Of a DNA stretch of 47,375 nucleotides, positions 46,483-47,375 are shown piece after piece. Source of the stretch: Paenibacillus agaridevorans (GTDB taxonomy: Bacteria > Bacillota > Bacilli > Paenibacillales > Paenibacillaceae); the NCBI RefSeq assembly GCF_003112455.1, contig NZ_BDQX01000171.1, forward strand, positions 395,047 to 442,421. Direction: 5' to 3'. Below the pieces are notes generated by a model. That model was not told where the DNA came from and searched no databases. It saw only the letters and a program-made list of their open reading frames with translations. A program made the translations under genes and the position numbers. Numbering within the stretch: the first letter of the stretch is position 1; every line of letters begins with the position of its first letter.

Positions 46483-47220
46483 TCAACCTCTGATCCGGTC
46501 GGCGATCGGTCCCAGCACCTCGCGCTGCTTCGCGAACAGCTCGTTGATTCCGCCTTCCGCCAACGCAAGCAGCTCGTTCAGTTCTTCCCGGGAGAACGTT
46601 GCTTCCTCGCCTGTCCCCTGCACTTCAACAAATCGACCTTGCCCCGTCATAACGACGTTCATGTCGACCTTCGCCTTGGAATCCTCTTCGTAGTTCAGAT
46701 CAAGCAATGCCCGCTCCCCAATGACCCCTACGCTGACCGAAGCCAGGAAGTCGCGGATCGGGAATTTGGAGAAATTGGCAGTTGCGGACAGCTTGTTTAC
46801 GGCGATTGCCAATGCAACAAAGGCGCCCGTAATCGAAGTTGTTCTGGTGCCGCCGTCTGCCTGGATGACATCGCAATCCAACGTAATCGTGCGTTCGCCC
46901 AGCGCTTGCAGATCGACGACCGATCTCAAAGCCCTGCCGATCAGCCGTTGAATTTCCATCGTACGGCCCGTCAGCTTGCCCTTAGCCGCTTCCCGATGGT
47001 TGCGGGAATGGGTCGCGCGCGGCAGCATCGCATATTCCGCAGTTACCCAGCCTTTTCCTTGTCCCTTCATAAAAGGCGGGACGCGCTCCTCCACGCTTGC
47101 GGTGCAAATCACTTTTGTGTCGCCAAATTCGATCATGACCGAACCTTCCGCATGTTTATTTACGTTTGGCGTTATCGTGACCGAACGAAGTCCATTCGGT
47201 TGTCGACCGTCGTTTCTCAT
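46483..47220 (-). CDS. rph: Ribonuclease PH
   Basis: 245 aa. Phosphorolytic 3' exoribonuclease trimming tRNA precursors. N-terminal [12 protein letters not shown], the basic segment [18 protein letters not shown] (here [18 protein letters not shown]) and [18 protein letters not shown] are family marks. The start has AGGAGG 11 nt upstream; 29 upstream codons are rejected. Only 155 nt of upstream sequence is in the window. A weak -10 (TAAAAT on the minus strand near 47281-47286) lies there; no gene starts in it. Confidence 0.97.
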   Translation of the reverse strand: MRNDGRQPNGLRSVTITPNVNKHAEGSVMIEFGDTKVICTASVEERVPPFMKGQGKGWVTAEYAMLPRATHSRNHREAAKGKLTGRTMEIQRLIGRALRSVVDLQALGERTITLDCDVIQADGGTRTTSITGAFVALAIAVNKLSATANFSKFPIRDFLASVSVGVIGERALLDLNYEEDSKAKVDMNVVMTGQGRFVEVQGTGEEATFSREELNELLALAEGGINELFAKQREVLGPIADRIRG

Positions 47221-47355
47221 CTTATGTATGCCTCCTGAACTATTATCCGTCTCCGACCGACTCTTGCAGGTCGTTCCTATTTTAACAAAGTGTACCCGCA
47301 ATTGCACCCTGGCATCGGAGCATAGCTAATAATTGCATCTCCGCGACCACATAGA

Positions 47356-47371
47356 GAAAGGGGCGAACCCC
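47356..47371. terminator. Hairpin at the window edge, possible terminator of an upstream gene
   Basis: GGGG-CGAA-CCCC on the plus strand (about 47356-47371), followed on the minus strand by CCTTTCTC. It may be the terminator of the gene upstream of rph, cut by the window end. Only the hairpin is visible. Confidence 0.3.
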
Positions 47372-47375
47372 CCGC

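Overview
The window is a piece of chromosome from a spore-forming Firmicute, most likely Paenibacillaceae (Paenibacillus/Cohnella type; genus not resolved). The evidence is gene order and content: the blocks minCD-mreBCD-radC-maf-spoIIB, folC-valS, spoVID-hemL-hemB-hemD-hemC-hemX-hemA, engB-lon-lonB and clpX-tig-(ysoA-like) follow the Bacillus subtilis map. Features not in that arrangement are a rodA-like gene after minD, murC after folC, ispG between lonB and clpX, clpP beside clpX, and a CobA-HemD fusion. Shine-Dalgarno sequences are strong and most genes lie on the minus strand. G+C looks like 52-58 % by eye, except for a more A/T-rich stretch at about 37.5-42.0 kb.

Layout. 11-8371 (minus): a cell-shape and division-site block (rodA-like, minD, minC, mreD, mreC, mreB), then radC, maf, a small DUF4321-type membrane protein and a SPOR-domain protein in the position of spoIIB. 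8517-13978 (minus): murC, folC and valS, with valS behind a valine T-box riboswitch (specifier GUC) and a good sigma-A promoter. 14558-14766 is an array of 52-bp tandem repeats, each unit carrying a hairpin. 14838-25364 (minus): spoVID with a Gln-rich 21-residue repeat, an RluA-type pseudouridine synthase, and a heme/siroheme operon from hemA to hemL that makes uroporphyrinogen III and branches to siroheme. mapB (methionine aminopeptidase) is divergent from hemA. 26610-37249 (minus): engB, lon, lonB, ispG, clpX, clpP, tig and a ysoA-position gene, mostly proteostasis functions.

37444-42000: tRNA-Arg(UCU), an L,D-transpeptidase, and a compact metal (probably copper) module: a YdhK-type lipoprotein, a histidine kinase, a response regulator, a 19-cysteine cytosolic copper-storage-type protein and a CsoR-family repressor. 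Two CsoR-like G-tract sites lie inside the promoter spacers of the storage gene and of csoR. 42079-47220: an AI-2E family permease, an unrecognised 114-aa protein, an AsnO-like asparagine synthetase, and rdgB/rph at the right edge.

No transposase, phage gene or CRISPR array was seen. The window is largely conserved core genome. The parts that conventional annotation would miss are the hairpin repeat array upstream of the valS control region, the CsoR-type operators, a possible ATT-initiated gene upstream of tig, a second promoter downstream of the valS T-box, and a sigma-E-like promoter for the spoIIB-like gene.
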